Source: Kribbella antiqua
GTDB taxonomy: Bacteria; Actinomycetota; Actinomycetes; Propionibacteriales; Kribbellaceae
Assembly (NCBI RefSeq): GCF_004345665.1
Contig: NZ_SLWR01000001.1
Coordinates: forward strand, 248,001 to 312,000
Length of the DNA stretch: 64,000 bases
Reading direction: 5' to 3'
Shown: positions 34,726 through 45,753 of the stretch, one piece after another
How the letters are laid out: each line of letters begins with the position of its first letter
Position numbering within the stretch: the stretch's first letter is position 1
Position numbers and translations under genes: made by a program
Notes under the pieces: generated by a model
What the model was told of the DNA's origin: nothing
Database searches by the model: none
The model's input: only the letters and a program-made list of their open reading frames with translations

Positions 34726-35076
34726 ATGGACACCAAGCTCAAGGCCGTCGTCGTACCTGTATCCGACGTCGACCGGACCCGGCATTTCTACCGTGCCCTG
34801 GGTTTTCACCTGGATTCCGACCAGGCGGACGGCGAGGTCCGGGCCGTGCAGCTCACTCCGGCGGGCTCGTTGTGTTCGATCATCATCGGGACCGGCATCA
34901 GCCCGGCTGAGCCCGGGTCGGCCGTCGGCGTACTGAGGGTGAACGACCTGCGTGCAGCGGTCGCGGAGCTGCAGTCCCGCGGCGCGGCTCCAAGCCCGAT
35001 CTCCCGAGATCCGGCCGGACTCGACCAGGCCTCCTTCACCGACCCCGACGGCAACCGGTGGCTGCTGGTCGCCTGA
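34726..35076 (+). CDS. VOC/glyoxalase-fold protein (single domain)
   Basis: A 116-residue protein of the vicinal oxygen chelate superfamily. 'KAVVVPVSDVDRTRHFYRAL' and 'ASFTDPDGNRWLLV' are the first and last conserved strands of the fold. Such proteins include glyoxalases, dioxygenases and antibiotic-binding proteins. The metal ligands cannot be assigned by eye. It is similar to the first part of the 35284 gene, and both have a CCAG-N9 site upstream. Confidence 0.85.
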   Translation: MDTKLKAVVVPVSDVDRTRHFYRALGFHLDSDQADGEVRAVQLTPAGSLCSIIIGTGISPAEPGSAVGVLRVNDLRAAVAELQSRGAAPSPISRDPAGLDQASFTDPDGNRWLLVA

Positions 35077-35203
35077 ACACGCCGAACCGGCCGCAGTGAG
35101 AGGCGCCGGCGATCTCGACCTTCTTGGCGCCCGCCCGGGTCGCCATCGACCCCGCGCTGGTCACTCCTCGACCGGCAGGCGCCCGTAGCCTGACCCGGCA
35201 CGA

Positions 35204-35222
35204 CACCAGGGATAACCCCTGG
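35204..35222. promoter_or_regulatory. CCAG-N9-CTGG site, copy 3 (before second VOC gene)
   Basis: CACCAGGGATAACCCCTGG contains the perfect inverted repeat CCAGGG/CCCTGG (35206-35211 and 35217-35222) and lies 62 bp before the GTG start at 35284. Confidence 0.45.
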
Positions 35223-35283
35223 GGTGAAGCCGTCCACGCGGCGCGACAGTAATTGATGTAACCACCCACCACAGGAGGAAGCA

Positions 35284-37232
<1,949 letters not shown>

Positions 37233-37234
37233 GC

Positions 37235-37689
37235 ATGTCCACCATCCACCTGCACGCGAACACCACCGCCACACCCGCACAGTTCCTGGCCGCCCTCACC
37301 GACTTCGGTCCCGGCCGCTCGAAGACTTCGGCAACAGCGCCGACGACTACCTCAAGGTGCACGACCAAGGACCGCAGTACGCCGACGTCACCGAAGGCTC
37401 CGGCGGTATCTGGGAACGCCTCCACTACGACTGGTCCGACCCCAACCACATCGTCATGATGACCACGGACTCCAACGTCTGGGGCGGCAACTCCGGCCAC
37501 ACCTACACGTTCACCCGCCGGCCCGACGGCCTGACCAGCCTCGACGCCGTCGTCGTACGCCAGGGCAAGAACATCCGCGGCCGGATCCTCGGACTCGTCC
37601 TCGGGACCATCGGCACAAGCCTTCTCGCCAAGGCCTTCGCCAACACCGTCAAGGCCATCGAGACTCGCGCCACCACCCAGGTCGACTGA
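37235..37689 (+). pseudogene. SRPBCC-like protein gene with a frameshift near 37325
   Basis: From ATG 37235 the frame gives 'STIHLHANTTATPAQFLAAL' and 'TDFGPGRSK'. The continuing homologous-looking part is one frame back: 'FGNSADDYLKVHDQGPQYAD', 'GIWERLHYDWSDPNHIVMMT' and so on to 37689. A single deleted base around 37323-37327 (for example AAGATCTTC changed to AAGACTTC) would restore a 151-residue protein. The body resembles a polyketide-cyclase/SRPBCC ligand-binding fold. It may be a real null allele or a base-call error. It would belong to the VOC-flavoprotein unit. Confidence 0.7.
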
Positions 37690-37692
37690 GGA

Positions 37693-39657
37693 TCACGTCC
37701 TGGCGTCGTGGGGGATGCCGGCGGCGGCGTAGGCGTCGGCTTCGTCGAGGGTTTCGTGGCGGAGGAGCTGCTCGGCGATGCCGTCGAGACGTTCGCGGTT
37801 CTCGCGGAGGAGCCGTCTGGCTTCCTGGTAGCAGTCGTCGATGAGACGTCGTACCTCCGCGTCGACCGTATTGAGGAGTTCCTCGGAAGCGCTGGCCCGT
37901 GGATCGCCGTCCGCCGGGAGCACGGAGACGGGACCTACCGCAGCGGACATGCCCCAGCGACCGACCATCGACCGTGCGATCCGGGTCGCGGTCTCGAGGT
38001 CGCTCTCGGCGCCTGTGGTGACCACGCCGAGCACTTCCTGCTCGGCGGCCATCCCTCCGAGAGCTCCGATGATCCGGCCGCGCAGGTACTCGGCGTCGTA
38101 CCCGTATCGGTCCATTTCCGGCGTGGACAGCGTGACGCCCAGCGCGCGTCCGCGGGGGATGATCGAGACCTTGCGCACCGGGTCCGCGCCGACCTGGATC
38201 ATGCCCAGCAACGCATGACCGCCTTCGTGATACGCCGTACGACGTCGCTCCTCCTCGGGCATCACCACGTTGCGGGCCGTTCCGAGCTGGATCTTCTCCA
38301 GCGCATCGGTCAGGTCGTGCTGATGGATCTCCGGCTGGCCCAGTCGCGCGGCGGCCAAGGCAGCCTCGTTCAGCAGGTTGGCCAAGTCGGCGCCGGTCAT
38401 GCCGGGAGTGGATCGGGCCATCGCGCCGAGGTCGACGTCCGCGGCCAGCGGTTTGCCCCGCGCGTGCACCCGCAGGATCGCCTCGCGCCCGGTCTGATCG
38501 GGCGCATGCACGGTGATCGTACGGTCGAACCGGCCGGGCCGCAGCAGCGCCGGATCCAGTACGTCGGGCCGGTTGGTGGCCGCGAGTACGACTACGCCCT
38601 CGGTGCCGGAGAAGCCGTCCATCTCGGTCAGGATCTGGTTCAGCGTCTGCTCCCCCTCGTCGTGACCGCCGAACGACCGCGCCCCACCCCGCGCCCGGCC
38701 GATGGTGTCGATCTCGTCGATGAAGATGATCGCGGGCGCGACCTTCCGCGCCTCCCCGAACAGTTGCCGTACCCGGCTCGCTCCCACCCCGACGATCGCC
38801 TCGATGAACTCCGACGCACTGGCCGAGAAGAACGGGACACCCGCCTCGCCCGCGGTGGCACGCGCCAGCAGCGTCTTGCCGGTGCCGGGCGCACCCGCGA
38901 GCAGGACGCCTTTCGGAGCCCGGGCGCCGAGCCGGCGGTACTTGTCCGGGTCTTTCAGGTAGTCGACGATCTCGGTGATCTCGGCCTCGACCTCGTCGAT
39001 CCCCGCCACGTCGGCGAAGGTCGCCCGTACGCTCTCCGGATCGACCGGCTTTTTCTGCCCGCCGCCGAGCAGCCCGCCCAGGCCGCCCGGGCCTGCCCGT
39101 TGCTGACGCCGGAACAGCCAGAAGTAGAACCCGACCAGCAGCAGAATCGGCGCGAACGAGATCAGCAGGTTCCACAGAGCGCCGCGCTCCTGGACCACCG
39201 GGGTCGCCCGGACCGTGGTGCCGCTCTTCTCCAGAGCGCCGTACAGGTCGTCATTGGCGAACGTCGGCCGCTCGGTCGTGAACTTCGTGTAGTCGGTGTC
39301 GGTCTTGCCCGGTACGGACGCCGCCTGCTTGAGCCGACCCTCGATCGTGTCACCCCGGGCGAAGATCTCGGCGACGTTGCCCTTCTCCACCTGCGTGGTG
39401 AACTCGGTGTAGGCGATCGTCTCCGCTCCCCCGGACATCTGGTCCTGCATCGTGGTCAGCAGGAACAGCACCAGGTAGCCACCGACGATCCAGGCCACCC
39501 ACCGCACCCATTGCGGCCGCCGCGGCCGATCTCCGGTGCCTTTCGGGAGCCCTTCGGTACGCCACGGCTCATCCCCGCGCCGCCGCGGCGACCCATCCGC
39601 CCGCTCATCCCGATCCCCGCCCGACTGCTCCCCTTGCCGCCGATCCTGCTCACTCAT
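37693..39657 (-). CDS. ftsH: FtsH-family ATP-dependent zinc metalloprotease
   Basis: A 654-residue membrane AAA protease. Two membrane helices flank a small external domain (about residues 48-68 and 155-175). Walker A GAPGTGKT is near residue 254 and the zinc motif HEGGH near residue 483. FtsH degrades misfolded membrane and regulatory proteins at the cytoplasmic face of the membrane. This copy has an unusually long charged N-terminus (~45 residues before the first helix) and may be a paralogue of the housekeeping gene. It is convergent with the frameshifted gene, four bases away. Confidence 0.93.
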   Translation of the reverse strand: MSEQDRRQGEQSGGDRDERADGSPRRRGDEPWRTEGLPKGTGDRPRRPQWVRWVAWIVGGYLVLFLLTTMQDQMSGGAETIAYTEFTTQVEKGNVAEIFARGDTIEGRLKQAASVPGKTDTDYTKFTTERPTFANDDLYGALEKSGTTVRATPVVQERGALWNLLISFAPILLLVGFYFWLFRRQQRAGPGGLGGLLGGGQKKPVDPESVRATFADVAGIDEVEAEITEIVDYLKDPDKYRRLGARAPKGVLLAGAPGTGKTLLARATAGEAGVPFFSASASEFIEAIVGVGASRVRQLFGEARKVAPAIIFIDEIDTIGRARGGARSFGGHDEGEQTLNQILTEMDGFSGTEGVVVLAATNRPDVLDPALLRPGRFDRTITVHAPDQTGREAILRVHARGKPLAADVDLGAMARSTPGMTGADLANLLNEAALAAARLGQPEIHQHDLTDALEKIQLGTARNVVMPEEERRRTAYHEGGHALLGMIQVGADPVRKVSIIPRGRALGVTLSTPEMDRYGYDAEYLRGRIIGALGGMAAEQEVLGVVTTGAESDLETATRIARSMVGRWGMSAAVGPVSVLPADGDPRASASEELLNTVDAEVRRLIDDCYQEARRLLRENRERLDGIAEQLLRHETLDEADAYAAAGIPHDART

Positions 39658-39721
39658 AGCCGCCTCCGTCGCTTTGGACGCTTCCCATCATCAGGCCAAC
39701 CGACCCGATCGACGGAACAGC

Positions 39722-40480
39722 TCACGCGTCGGGATTTGCCTCGATTGTGTTGAGGTCCCGGGTGGCGTAGCGGTGGTGTTCCCATTCCTCTTCGAGGATG
39801 ACGTGGAGGCAGGAGAGGACGGTCTCGGCGTGGTCGGGGGCGTGGGGGTTTCTGCGGGCTGCGGCCAGGGTCTCCGGTGTGACTGTGGAAAGGTAGTCAC
39901 GGACCATCGCGACGCGACCGGCGCGCACGTCGAGGACCTCGGCGTACGACGGTTTGACGGTCGTGAAGATCGACGTGTCGAACCCGTCGTCCTCGGTGCC
40001 GGTGTCCGTCTGGCCGATGGGGTGGAATGGTTGCTCGATCTCGAGGATCGCCCGGCCCAGCCACATGTCGGTGGCAAGGACCAGGTGCCGCAGGGTCTGC
40101 GCGAACGACCACTCGCCGGCCACGGACACATCGACCGTACCAGGCGGCATCGCGGCGACACGGTCGAGCGTGGCCGCCCAGGTGCGCTCGAGCGCAGCCC
40201 AGGCTTCGCGCAGACCCGCCGGATCCCCGGCCCGCCGGTTGGCGCGGCCGGGGAATCGCCGGTCGAGTTCGGCTTCGACGTACGGGATCACGTCGACGCC
40301 GTTGACGCGGAAGAACGTCTCGCCGTCGGAGAGCCACGGCGCGTCGATGTCCGCCGCCCGCACTTCGACGCCGCGCATCACCACACCGGACAGATCAGAC
40401 CCCACGAACCGGGCGTCACGCAGATCTACGTCGACGAACTCGGATCCCCGCAGCTCATCGGTCCGACTGAAAGTCGCCAT
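39722..40480 (-). CDS. Pentapeptide-repeat plus DinB-type domain protein
   Basis: A 252-residue protein. The first ~35 residues are pentapeptide-like ('LRGSEFVDVDLRDARFVGSD'). Residues ~95-245 form a DinB/YfiT-like helical bundle ('WAATLDRVAAMPPGTVDVSV', 'EWSFAQTLRHLVLATDMWLG', 'EEEWEHHRYATRDL'). The His residues in the last blocks would bind metal. DinB-fold enzymes in actinobacteria often use mycothiol. The fusion is common as 'DinB family protein' in this phylum. ATG 40480 is chosen; an upstream in-frame start at 40681 overlaps the CHAP gene. Confidence 0.8.
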   Translation of the reverse strand: MATFSRTDELRGSEFVDVDLRDARFVGSDLSGVVMRGVEVRAADIDAPWLSDGETFFRVNGVDVIPYVEAELDRRFPGRANRRAGDPAGLREAWAALERTWAATLDRVAAMPPGTVDVSVAGEWSFAQTLRHLVLATDMWLGRAILEIEQPFHPIGQTDTGTEDDGFDTSIFTTVKPSYAEVLDVRAGRVAMVRDYLSTVTPETLAAARRNPHAPDHAETVLSCLHVILEEEWEHHRYATRDLNTIEANPDA

Positions 40481-40503
40481 GCAAGCAGTATGAACGCAAG
40501 CCC

Positions 40504-41247
40504 TCAGGTGCGTGGGACCTTGAGCTTGTCCCAGGTCTCCTTGCCGGGGATGCCGTCGGCATCGCTGCCGGGTTGGTCGACCGAGCCCTGGAAGCCGAGT
40601 TTGCGTTGCCAGGCCGAGTACGAGCGGAGATCGCCCGTACCCCAGACGTCCTTGTTCGTCTGCGTCTCGTACTTGTTGCACCCGACCGCCACCAGCCGAT
40701 CGTGCATCGCCGCGATGATCGGGCTGCGGCGCCCCATCACGAAGAACGACTGACCGGGGAAGATGACGAATCCGGTCCGCATTCCCGGCGAGTGCTGGTA
40801 GCTGGGCCGCCCGTACCCGGCGATCCAGTTGGACTTGCGCACATGACGGTCACACACGTCGTCGTAGTTGCCCTCGATCGTGAAGACGCGCGAGCCGTCG
40901 ACCCCCGTGACGATCCCCACGTGGTCGATGGCGGACTTCACGTCGGTACCGCCCCAGTCGAAGAAGACGATGTCACCGCGCTTGATCCCCGCGATGTCCA
41001 CGTGCCACTGGCCGCGGGTCTTGAACGCGTGGGCATGTGCGGTGGTCAGCGCGTAGTCCTTGCCGAACGTCACGGCGTCTTCGTTGCCCGAGTGCCACGC
41101 CCAGTACGTGATCGAGGCATCGCACCACGGGAAGTTGCCGTTGAAGTCCGAGCCGTTGCGCTCGCGGTACCACTTCTGGATCTTGTTCGGCTCACCGAGG
41201 CCGAGGTCGAGCTCGGCCTGGTGGATCATGTCCTCGACACCACTCAT
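40504..41247 (-). CDS. CHAP-domain peptidoglycan hydrolase-like protein
   Basis: A 247-residue protein. Residues ~20-165 form a CHAP (Cys/His amidase-peptidase) domain: 'GNFPWCDASITYWAWH' holds the catalytic Cys, 'SAIDHVGIVTG' the His and 'IEGNYDD' the third residue. The C-terminal ~65 residues ('RSYSAWQRKLGFQGSVDQPG', 'ADGIPGKETWDKLKVP') look like a peptidoglycan-binding domain. There is no signal peptide, so export would need another route, as in phage lysins; but no phage genes surround it. The ATG overlaps the preceding small gene (ATGA). Confidence 0.83.
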   Translation of the reverse strand: MSGVEDMIHQAELDLGLGEPNKIQKWYRERNGSDFNGNFPWCDASITYWAWHSGNEDAVTFGKDYALTTAHAHAFKTRGQWHVDIAGIKRGDIVFFDWGGTDVKSAIDHVGIVTGVDGSRVFTIEGNYDDVCDRHVRKSNWIAGYGRPSYQHSPGMRTGFVIFPGQSFFVMGRRSPIIAAMHDRLVAVGCNKYETQTNKDVWGTGDLRSYSAWQRKLGFQGSVDQPGSDADGIPGKETWDKLKVPRT

Positions 41248-41444
41248 GAGTCGGCCCTCCCGCCGTACTCGTAGTCACCCCGGCCGTAGCCGCCGTCCTT
41301 GTCAGGCGGTCCGAACTCGGCACGCAAGAGGTCGGCTTCGTCGTCGATCCGATGGTCGAAAGTAGGCTCGACCAGCAACCGGGCCTGCTCCTCCTGAGGC
41401 ATCTCGTCCAGCTCCCCGGACGGATAGTTCCCCTGCATGTTCAT
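41244..41444 (-). CDS. Small acidic protein preceding the CHAP gene
   Basis: A 66-residue acidic protein ('SGELDEMPQEEQARLLVEPT', 'DDEADLLRAEFGPPDKDGGY') with a Gly/Tyr-rich end. ATG 41444 follows GGGGGAGTGG. Its stop overlaps the CHAP-gene start, so it is translationally coupled. No family recognised; an immunity or carrier role for the lytic protein is only a guess. Confidence 0.6.
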   Translation of the reverse strand: MNMQGNYPSGELDEMPQEEQARLLVEPTFDHRIDDEADLLRAEFGPPDKDGGYGRGDYEYGGRADS

Positions 41445-41576
41445 CGCTACCACTCCCCCTGAAAACACCCCCAGGTCTTCCTGGCTTCAACGATGCCCCC
41501 AAACCTTCCGCCAGTCTTCAGAACGCTCCAGGAAATCGCGTGCCGAGCCGAAACCCAGCTGCTACGGTCGTCCGCA

Positions 41577-42575
41577 ATGCCTCCCATCATCGAGGTCTCC
41601 GATCTCACCAAAGAGTTCACCCGCCCCGATGTGCGGCCGGGGCGTTTCGCCGGGACGAGATCGCTGTTCACCCGGGCCCGCAAGGTCACCACAGCCGTCG
41701 ACGGGATCAGTTTCCAGATCGGCGAGGGCGAGCTGATCGGGTTCCTCGGGCCGAACGGCGCCGGGAAATCCACCACCATCAAGATGCTCACCGGCATCCT
41801 GGTCCCGACCTCGGGCACCGTCACGGTCGCCGGTCAGGTCCCCTGGCGCGATCGGCGCCGGAACGCGCGCAGCATCGGCGCGGTCTTCGGGCAGCGCACC
41901 CAGCTCTGGTACGACCTCCCGCTCAGAGACTCGTTCGAGATCATCCGGGACCTCTACAGCATGGATCCGGCGACGTACCGGACCCGCCTCGGCGAATTCA
42001 CCGAGATCCTCGACCTGGACGAGTTCATCGACACCCCGGTGCGATCGCTGTCGCTCGGCCAGCGGATGCGTGGCGACCTGGTCGCCGCCATGCTGTACGC
42101 CCCGCCGATCCTGTATCTCGACGAACCGACGGTCGGCCTCGATGTCGTTGCCAAGGGCAAGATCCGGGAGTTCGTCGCGGAGATCAACGCCGGCCGCCGT
42201 ACGACGGTCATCCTGACCACCCACGACATGGACGACGTCGAGCGGCTCTGCCGGCGCGTGGTGATCATCGACCACGGCAAGATCCTGTACGAGGGCGACG
42301 TCGAGATGCTCAAGGCGCAGTACGTCACCAGCCGGGACATCGTGGTGCACTGCACCGACTTCGACGCGACCACCATCACGTCCCCGTTCGCGCAGGTGGT
42401 TTCGGCCGACGCGTTCAAGGCGACTCTGCGGTTCGACCCGGAGAGGACCGCCGTACCGAAAGTCGTCCACGACCTCACCTCGCGCTACCCGATCACCGAC
42501 CTCTCGGTGCTCGAGCCCGACCTCGAGGACGTGATCCGGCAGCTGTACACAGAACGCACGCCCAATGCCCGTTGA
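41577..42575 (+). CDS. ABC transporter ATP-binding protein (ABC-2 exporter)
   Basis: A 332-residue ATPase. Walker A 'GPNGAGKST' is near residue 60, the signature is LSLGQ (in 'SLSLGQRMRGDLVAAML') rather than LSGGQ, and Walker B 'ILYLDEPT' is near 180. A C-terminal domain of ~90 residues follows. This shape belongs to ATPases paired with PF06182-type (ABC-2 family, formerly DUF990) permeases. The two permease genes follow immediately, so the three form an export complex. Substrate unknown. Confidence 0.93.
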   Translation: MPPIIEVSDLTKEFTRPDVRPGRFAGTRSLFTRARKVTTAVDGISFQIGEGELIGFLGPNGAGKSTTIKMLTGILVPTSGTVTVAGQVPWRDRRRNARSIGAVFGQRTQLWYDLPLRDSFEIIRDLYSMDPATYRTRLGEFTEILDLDEFIDTPVRSLSLGQRMRGDLVAAMLYAPPILYLDEPTVGLDVVAKGKIREFVAEINAGRRTTVILTTHDMDDVERLCRRVVIIDHGKILYEGDVEMLKAQYVTSRDIVVHCTDFDATTITSPFAQVVSADAFKATLRFDPERTAVPKVVHDLTSRYPITDLSVLEPDLEDVIRQLYTERTPNAR

Positions 42576-43380
42576 CACGCTGAGCACGCGCCTGACCGGG
42601 CTCCGCGGCCTCTACCGGGCCGGCTACCGCTCGGTTCTCGTCTACCGTGCGGATCTCCTGTTCGGGATCGCCGGACTCGTCATCCAGGCCACCCTGACCG
42701 TTGTCGTCTGGCGCGTTCTGTACGACGGTCACGACGAGGTCGCCGGAGTCGGAGCCTCCACCGCGGTCGCGTACGCCGTACTGGCCGCATGTATTCAGTC
42801 CATCCTCATGCCATGGCAGTTCTCGTCGCTCCCGCTGCGCGTCCTGCGCGGGCAGATCGGCGTGGACATGATGCGGCCGCGATCGCTGATCAGCCAGAAT
42901 CTCGCCCAAGCCGCAGGCACGATGGTGGGCAGGCTTCCCGTCGGGGCGGCGGGCCTGCTGACCGGCCTCGCGCTCGGCGGGGTGAAGGCGCCGCACACCC
43001 TGCCCGACCTGCTGGCCTGGGTCGTGTCGATGGTGCTCGGCATCGCGAACGTCATGATCATCAATCTGCTGGTGTCCATGATCGCCTTCTGGACCGTCGA
43101 GATCGGCGGAATCATGATCCTCTACCGGTTCGGGTCGGCGTTCCTGTCCGGCGCCCTGATTCCGCTGTGGTTCATGCCGGGCTGGCTGCAACCGATCATC
43201 AGCTGGCTCCCGTTCCAGGCGCAGATCTACGCGCCGCTGTCCATCTGGTTCGGGACCAGGCACGGCGTCGACCTGCTCGGCACACTCGCACTTCAGCTCG
43301 GCTGGGTGCTGGTGCTCTTCGTGCTCTTGCAGCTGGTCTGGCGTCGAGCCGTCCACAAGGTGGTGGTATTCGGTGGCTGA
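42565..43380 (+). CDS. ABC-2 family transporter permease, first subunit
   Basis: A 271-residue membrane protein with about six helices ('LFGIAGLVIQATLTVVVWRV' first). It overlaps the ATPase gene by 11 bp and the next permease by 8 bp. 'MRPRSLISQNLAQAAGTMVG' and 'FLSGALIPLWFMPGWLQPI' are consistent with the PF06182 group. It forms half of a heterodimeric pore. Confidence 0.88.
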   Translation: MPVDTLSTRLTGLRGLYRAGYRSVLVYRADLLFGIAGLVIQATLTVVVWRVLYDGHDEVAGVGASTAVAYAVLAACIQSILMPWQFSSLPLRVLRGQIGVDMMRPRSLISQNLAQAAGTMVGRLPVGAAGLLTGLALGGVKAPHTLPDLLAWVVSMVLGIANVMIINLLVSMIAFWTVEIGGIMILYRFGSAFLSGALIPLWFMPGWLQPIISWLPFQAQIYAPLSIWFGTRHGVDLLGTLALQLGWVLVLFVLLQLVWRRAVHKVVVFGG

Positions 43381-44206
43381 GCTGGTCCGGACCTGGTCCG
43401 TTGTCCGGGAGGATCTGCGCGCGAGCCGGATCCTGCTGCGAGCCGGCTGGCGCGCGGCGCTCGTCTATCGCGCCAGCTTCCTTTCGGCGATCGTCGGCGG
43501 CGTGGCGCTGCAGGGTACGCAACTGTTGTTCATCGGGGTGCTGCTGTCGAAGTTCAGTGTCATCGATGGCTGGCGATTGAACGACGTAGCGTTCCTGTTC
43601 GCCATGCGGCTGGCCGCGCATGCGTTCTACGTGGTCCCGTTCGGTGCGCTCGTGATGATCGACTACTCCATCCAGCAAGGCGAAGTCGACCGCTACTTGC
43701 TTCGCCCGGCCGGAATCTATCTGCAGGTCGTCACCCGCCACGCACCACTCATGGCCCTCGGCGACGCGCTTCTCGGCTTTGGCTCGCTGGCGATCTTCGC
43801 CGGTCAGTCCTCGGTGTCCTGGACGCCAGGAAAAGTGGCGTTCCTGATTGCCGCGGTGATCGGTGGCGGCCTTGTCGAAACCGGGATGCAGACGTTCCTG
43901 GCGGCATTCTCCTTCCGGATGACGTCCACCATCTCGCTCCGGATCCTCGCCGACGACACCATCACCCGCTTCAGCGGCTATCCCCTGACCATGTTCAACC
44001 GCTGGGGATTCCTCTCCCTCACCTTCGTCTTCCCGATGGCGTTCATCGCCTACCTGCCGGCCACCATGCTCCTCGGACGCACCGATCAGCTGCCAACCGC
44101 CACCTGGCTGGCAGCCATCTCACCGTGCGGCGGCCTCATCATCTTCACCATCGGCCTGACCTTCTTCAACTGGATGACCCGCAAGTACAACAGCCCTGGG
44201 AGCTAA
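43373..44206 (+). CDS. ABC-2 family transporter permease, second subunit
   Basis: A 277-residue membrane protein, paralogous to the preceding one, with about six helices ('VRTWSVVREDLRASRILLRA' before the first; 'FGALVMIDYSIQQGEVDRYL', later 'GFLSLTFVFPMAFIAYLPAT'). It completes the exporter. A two-permease plus one-ATPase arrangement of this kind is common in actinobacteria for drug or viologen export. Confidence 0.88.
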   Translation: MAELVRTWSVVREDLRASRILLRAGWRAALVYRASFLSAIVGGVALQGTQLLFIGVLLSKFSVIDGWRLNDVAFLFAMRLAAHAFYVVPFGALVMIDYSIQQGEVDRYLLRPAGIYLQVVTRHAPLMALGDALLGFGSLAIFAGQSSVSWTPGKVAFLIAAVIGGGLVETGMQTFLAAFSFRMTSTISLRILADDTITRFSGYPLTMFNRWGFLSLTFVFPMAFIAYLPATMLLGRTDQLPTATWLAAISPCGGLIIFTIGLTFFNWMTRKYNSPGS

Positions 44207-44266
44207 GTCAGGCGGGGCAGCGAGTGTTGTGTGGCGGCACCGCAAAGCATCAGGTGTCGGATCTGG

Positions 44267-44407
44267 GTGAGGGCGTTCAACGGCCAAACCGGCGAGGACC
44301 CGATCTTCCAGGGCACGCCCGACTTTGACCTCGAACTCATCGAGACCCGCACCCTCGACGGCCACACCCAAGAACTCATCTACCGCCCCACCCTGCATAT
44401 CCCCTGA
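44267..44407 (+). pseudogene. Possible 3' gene fragment of unknown origin
   Basis: A 46-codon stretch, 'FNGQTGEDPIFQGTPDFDLE' and 'LIETRTLDGHTQELIYRPTL', with protein-like composition and good codon character but no start with a ribosome site. It looks like the end of a larger protein whose front is missing. I do not recognise the parent. Confidence 0.3.
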
Positions 44408-44471
44408 CGCACTACCAGCGTGTCGTGATCTCGGCTGGACCGGCACAGGACACCGCTTTAGTGTCGTAAAG

Positions 44472-45713
44472 GTGCCTCGACGACAGGCTGTTCCCCGGCA
44501 GATGGTGGCTGCACGTCTGTCGGCGTTTCTGCTTCTGGTCGTCGCTGGCGTGCTCGGCACCGCGCAACCGGGGTTCGCGAGTACGACGCAACAAGATGTC
44601 GGCTATCTCAACGCGGCGCACCAGATCAATCTGACCATCATTCAGGCCGGCCAGGCCGCCAAGACCCATGGCAAGAGTTCGTGCGTACGGCGCGTGGGCG
44701 CCCAACTGGAGCGTGACCACCGCAGGCTGGCCGCGCAGGAACTCAAGGCCGCCAGCCAACTCGGCGTCGGGCTGGTCCCCATACCTTCGCAGGAACAACG
44801 TCAGAAGCTCAACGCCCTCGCGGCCAAAGCCGGAACCTCCGGGTACGACGCCGCGTGGCTGGCGTTGCAGCGGCAGGAGCACCGGCAGTACCAGACGGCT
44901 ATTTCAAGCGAACTCGCCAGAGGCCACGAGGCTGCCGTCAAGTCAGTGGCCAAAGGCGCCCAGTCCGTGATCCAGATGCATCTGCAGATGGTCGGAGGTC
45001 CCTGTCGCGTCGGAACCGACTCCCCCAGAGTGCCCACAGGCGACGGCGGCCAGATGGCCGACGCCCAGCGGATCCGCTCGCAGGCAGGATTGGTCCTCGT
45101 CGGACTCGGCGTACTTCTTCTCGCCGGCAAGCCGATCCGAGCGCGCCGGCACCTCCTCGGCCTCGCCGCGTCGGTCATCGGAGTCGCCCTGGTGTTCGCC
45201 GGGCCGCCCGGCGACGCCGGAAAGGTTCCCGAAGGACGCCCTTCCGCCGCGGAACGGGAAGCCGCCATACCACCGGTCCGGCTCACGCTCCCCGGTTTCG
45301 TGAACGCGCCAGTTGAACCGGTCGCGACCGCCCGCGACGGCCAACTCCAGGTGCCGAAGTCGCCTGCCGGCGTGGGCTGGTGGGCAGCAGGTGCGGCGCC
45401 GGGCTCGACCGCCGGCACTGTGCTACTTGCCGGCCACGTCGATACCGCCCAATACCGCCGGGGCGTTTTCGCCGCTCTGTCGACAGTCCCACTCGGCACC
45501 AACGTGACCGTGACAACCGGCGACGGACGCCCCCATCGCTACCAAATCGTGGCCCGCCGAACCTACCGCCAGGAAGCCCTGCCCACAGACCTCTTCCACG
45601 GCTCGTCACAACCCCGCCTGGCCCTGGTCACCTGCACCGGCCCCTACAACCACGAAACCCACCACTACACCCAAAACCTGGTCCTTTACGCCATCCCACT
45701 GGCCCGAAGCTGA
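44472..45713 (+). CDS. DUF4142-domain protein fused to class F-type sortase
   Basis: A 413-residue protein. A signal peptide ('AARLSAFLLLVVAGVLGTAQ') is followed by a DUF4142-type helical domain (residues ~40-170), a membrane segment ('GLVLVGLGVLLLAGK ... GLAASVIGVALVF') and a sortase domain at ~270-413. The sortase motifs are 'VLLAGHVDTAQYRRGVFAAL' with the catalytic His and 'LALVTCTGPYN' with the Cys. The expected C-terminal Arg is not obvious ('HYTQNLVLYA'). Sortases attach or process cell-surface proteins. The GTG start at 44472 is uncertain; ATG 44502 is also possible. Confidence 0.78.
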   Translation: MPRRQAVPRQMVAARLSAFLLLVVAGVLGTAQPGFASTTQQDVGYLNAAHQINLTIIQAGQAAKTHGKSSCVRRVGAQLERDHRRLAAQELKAASQLGVGLVPIPSQEQRQKLNALAAKAGTSGYDAAWLALQRQEHRQYQTAISSELARGHEAAVKSVAKGAQSVIQMHLQMVGGPCRVGTDSPRVPTGDGGQMADAQRIRSQAGLVLVGLGVLLLAGKPIRARRHLLGLAASVIGVALVFAGPPGDAGKVPEGRPSAAEREAAIPPVRLTLPGFVNAPVEPVATARDGQLQVPKSPAGVGWWAAGAAPGSTAGTVLLAGHVDTAQYRRGVFAALSTVPLGTNVTVTTGDGRPHRYQIVARRTYRQEALPTDLFHGSSQPRLALVTCTGPYNHETHHYTQNLVLYAIPLARS

Positions 45714-45753
45714 CTCGGTTTCGCTGAGCCCGCGACAGCTGAGTGATGCTCGC

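Noticed and set aside
32617..34809. 730-codon minus-strand frame
   Set aside because: Antisense shadow of the LAL regulator, which has complete ATPase and HTH motifs on the other strand.
40504..41247. Phage lysin within a prophage
   Set aside because: The CHAP protein stands beside ordinary chromosomal genes and has no phage neighbours.
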